This document shows positions 6,783-8,504 of a DNA stretch of 8,504 nt, one piece after another. Source of the DNA: Tannerellaceae bacterium. Lineage in GTDB: Bacteria; Bacteroidota; Bacteroidia; Bacteroidales; Tannerellaceae. The DNA lies in assembly GCA_031265595.1 (NCBI GenBank), contig JAISCM010000271.1, positions 1 through 8,504 of the forward strand. Direction: 5' to 3'. The notes under the pieces are model-generated. The model made no database searches. It saw only the letters and a program-made list of their open reading frames with translations, and was not told the DNA's origin. The number at the start of each line of letters is the position of its first letter. Position 1 is the first letter of the stretch. Position numbers and translations under genes: made by a program.

Positions 6783-7718
6783 TCAATGTATATAGATTAT
6801 ATTGTTTTCATTGTCTTTGGTAAAGCGTAGATTTGTTGGTATCTTCAATACATTCAGCACATGTTCAATACCATCTTTTGTATGGAACTTGCCCGTATAA
6901 CGCATATTATTAATACTTGTGTTTTTATTTTCAATGGCGATATCATAATAAAGCCGTAGCTTAACCAAAATGTCTTCTATCCGTTCATGTTCAAAACTAA
7001 TGATACCTTTCTTCCACAAGAAATGATTATAGTCCAGGATTGAACCGGAAACTAATTTCCCATCCTCCAGATAAACCCGGCGCCCCGGGCTCAATTGTAT
7101 TTTCTGCGTATCATGTAAAGCTACAACTTCTACCGAGCCATCAATCAAGGCTGTTTCAAACAAGTTGCTCCTACTATAAGCCGATATATTAAATTCCGTA
7201 CCATATACATTTACAAGGTACCGATTTGTATTCACCGTAAATATCTTCCCGGCATTGTGCGAAACATCAAAATAGGCTTCTCCATCTAAATAAACCTGGC
7301 GGGAATCTTTCGTAAATTTATTGGGGAAAGTAAGCGTAGTAAGCGCATTCAGCCAAACTTTTGTACCGTCTGTTAAGATCAACTCCGCCCGTTGGCCTGC
7401 CGGTATGTGCAAGGTTTGCATAACAGCCTCTTCTTCTTTCTTCGGCAAATGGTTCAGAAAATAATAGGAGCAACCAAACGTGATACATATAATTGCTGCT
7501 ATTTTCGCCAGTTCAAGGAATATCCGTTTGATTGACTTCCCGGATTGAGGCAATGTTTGTTCCGGTTCATGAGCCAGACTCATATCGTAAAGTATGCGAA
7601 GCCGCATAAACTCTTTCCGGTTTTCTTCACTCGCTTCAATCCATAGCTGGATATCCTCCTTCTCTTTCTGGGAAGCATCGCCGGTAATATATTTTTTCAG
7701 TAATTCTGCTGTCATCAT
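6783..7718 (-). CDS. FecR-family anti-sigma factor (inner-membrane signal transducer)
   Basis: The 311-residue product has the usual size and layout of Bacteroidetes FecR proteins. A cytoplasmic N-terminal segment of about 65 residues (LLKKYITGDAS..EKEDIQLWIEAS) should hold the ECF sigma factor. A single membrane helix lies at about 70-89 (ELAKIAAIICITFGCSYYFL). The periplasmic FecR domain starts near residue 103 with LHIPAGQRAELILTDGTKVW and includes YLDGEAYFDV. A DUF4974-type C-terminal domain covers roughly 240-310 (FLWKKGIISFEHERIEDIL onward). The periplasmic part is expected to touch the STN domain of the SusC-like transporter encoded next. The gene follows the sigma factor by 84 bp in the same direction and is probably co-transcribed with it. 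The start is the first of two adjacent ATGs (MM); either could be used. Depending on the system, FecR proteins inhibit the sigma factor, are needed for its activity, or both. Confidence 0.96.
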   Translation of the reverse strand: MMTAELLKKYITGDASQKEKEDIQLWIEASEENRKEFMRLRILYDMSLAHEPEQTLPQSGKSIKRIFLELAKIAAIICITFGCSYYFLNHLPKKEEEAVMQTLHIPAGQRAELILTDGTKVWLNALTTLTFPNKFTKDSRQVYLDGEAYFDVSHNAGKIFTVNTNRYLVNVYGTEFNISAYSRSNLFETALIDGSVEVVALHDTQKIQLSPGRRVYLEDGKLVSGSILDYNHFLWKKGIISFEHERIEDILVKLRLYYDIAIENKNTSINNMRYTGKFHTKDGIEHVLNVLKIPTNLRFTKDNENNIIYIH

Positions 7719-7802
7719 GGTTCATTTAGCGCCGCCTTTTCTAAGGGGAGTCATATAGTTAGTACGTTTAAGTGAGGCAAGCGCCTAGTTGAAAAACAAT
7801 TT

Positions 7803-8375
7803 TTATTGAAAAAAGAAGAAAAATAAAAATGCCGGCAAATAATCCTTCAAAGCAATACGTAAACTTTTCAAGGCTTTAGATAAGTGATATTCAACACCCT
7901 TTGGGGTCATATTCATTGTTTCTGCAATGTCTTTTTTAGAAAGGTTTCCGAAGCGGCTCATCTCAAATATCTTCCGGGTAGTTTCCGGTAGCGAAGCCAA
8001 GGTTTCTTTCATTATGTCCGTCACTTCGTTCGAGTATAACACATCGGGTTCGCAAGCCTCTAAAGTAGAGATACGTGTATTCAATTCACGTATCCCTATT
8101 TCAGATAAAGCTGTAATTGTTTCCTGGCGGGTTAATTCCTTTCGTAAATGGTCGATTGATTTGTTCCGGGCAATGGAAAATAAGAAAGTCAACGGATGGT
8201 CGATTTCCTTTTGTTTTATTATTTCCCAATAAGCCATAATCGTTTCGGAAGCTATATCTTCAGCTATCCACTTGTCGTGTACATACGATTTGGCAAACAG
8301 GTAGATCCTTTTGTAATGTAGCTTGTATAAATCACTACTATGTAGTTGCTCACTTCCGGTTTTCACCTTATTCAA
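7803..8375 (-). CDS. ECF-type RNA polymerase sigma-70 factor, non-ATG start
   Basis: The 190-residue product is a two-domain ECF sigma factor. Region 2 spans about 15-80 (LHYKRIYLFAKSYVHD, AEDIASETIMAYWE, FLFSIARNKSIDHLRK); region 4 spans about 122-176, with the helix-turn-helix LSKKDIAETMNMTPKGVEYHLSKAL. It directs RNA polymerase to a small set of promoters, most likely that of the SusC/SusD-like pair, and should be held by the FecR-like protein encoded next. There is no ATG before Met47, which is inside region 2, so translation must start at TTG (8375) or GTG (8366); an in-frame TAG lies a few codons upstream. TTG overlaps the previous stop by 8 bases; GTG follows that stop after one base. 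Either suggests translational coupling to the upstream gene. The C-terminus ends in a phenylalanine run (LFFFFFQ) encoded by a T-rich tract. Confidence 0.95.
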   Translation of the reverse strand: MNKVKTGSEQLHSSDLYKLHYKRIYLFAKSYVHDKWIAEDIASETIMAYWEIIKQKEIDHPLTFLFSIARNKSIDHLRKELTRQETITALSEIGIRELNTRISTLEACEPDVLYSNEVTDIMKETLASLPETTRKIFEMSRFGNLSKKDIAETMNMTPKGVEYHLSKALKSLRIALKDYLPAFLFFFFFQ

Positions 8376-8504
8376 ATATGGAGACGATCGGGCGGGCTAT
8401 CCATACCTGGGGCTGTTCTACGTTCATCATATAGGCGAGTGTGCCGGCTATGTCGTAAATCATCGTGCTTTCCTGTATGTAGTGTCCTTTTTTTATTCCT
8501 TTTC
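8368..8504 (-). CDS. Alkaline phosphatase/nucleotide pyrophosphatase-superfamily enzyme, C-terminal fragment cut by the right window edge
   Basis: The last 44 codons of a gene running in from the right, ending with TAA at 8370-8368. The segment IYDIAGTLAYMMNVEQPQVWIARPI followed by VSIFE matches the conserved end of the superfamily, where a YDIA.T.A...G...P....GRP pattern is usual; here the glycine before RP is replaced by alanine and the LG by MN. Upstream GIKKGHYIQE also fits the stretch before it. Members include phosphatases, phosphodiesterases and sulfatases. The active-site residues lie outside the window, so activity and substrate cannot be assigned. The gene is tightly coupled to the ECF sigma factor, so it probably belongs to the same transcript. 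This fragment is too short for certainty. Confidence 0.65.
   Translation of the reverse strand, partial: KGIKKGHYIQESTMIYDIAGTLAYMMNVEQPQVWIARPIVSIFE

Noticed and set aside
7783..7808. Short AT-rich inverted repeat just after the sigma factor stop as a terminator
   Set aside because: The stem would be only four A/T-rich pairs (CAAT/ATTG), too weak to support.

Overview
The window looks like chromosomal DNA of a gut Bacteroidales bacterium, most likely Bacteroides or a close relative such as Parabacteroides. The main reason is a complete nutrient-uptake cassette on the minus strand: ECF sigma factor, FecR-type anti-sigma factor, SusC-like TonB-dependent transporter with an N-terminal signalling domain, and SusD-like lipoprotein. 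A-rich leaders without clear Shine-Dalgarno sequences and aromatic C-termini on outer-membrane proteins fit the same group. Species cannot be decided from the sequence.

Layout, left to right. Positions 1-393 (+) hold the 3' end of a nucleoside (uridine) phosphorylase gene. It converges on a minus-strand gene (464-1303) for a secreted endonuclease/exonuclease/phosphatase (EEP) fold hydrolase. A strong minus-strand terminator (394-428) lies between them. Positions 1304-1644 are a non-coding gap dominated by a tandem array of 23-bp units (1444-1618). Next come the SusD-like lipoprotein (1645-3180), the SusC-like transporter (3208-6621), a 161-bp gap with a hairpin, the FecR-like anti-sigma factor (6783-7718), and the ECF sigma factor (7803-8375). 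The right edge (8368-8504) cuts a minus-strand gene whose last 44 codons look like the C-terminus of an alkaline phosphatase/nucleotide pyrophosphatase-superfamily enzyme. Its stop codon overlaps or abuts the sigma factor start.

How they probably work together: transcription runs right to left. By analogy with known trans-envelope signalling systems, substrate bound by SusC/SusD would signal through the SusC STN domain to the FecR-like protein in the inner membrane. That would free the ECF sigma factor to raise transporter expression. The enzymes flanking the cassette are phosphoesterase-type hydrolases rather than glycoside hydrolases. I infer, tentatively, that the substrate may be phosphorylated or nucleic-acid-derived.

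The most unusual element is the 23-bp minisatellite between the SusD-like and EEP genes. Its 14-nt near-palindromic core is identical in all eight copies, and variation is confined to the 9-nt linkers. I see no insertion sequence, CRISPR array, tRNA or rRNA.
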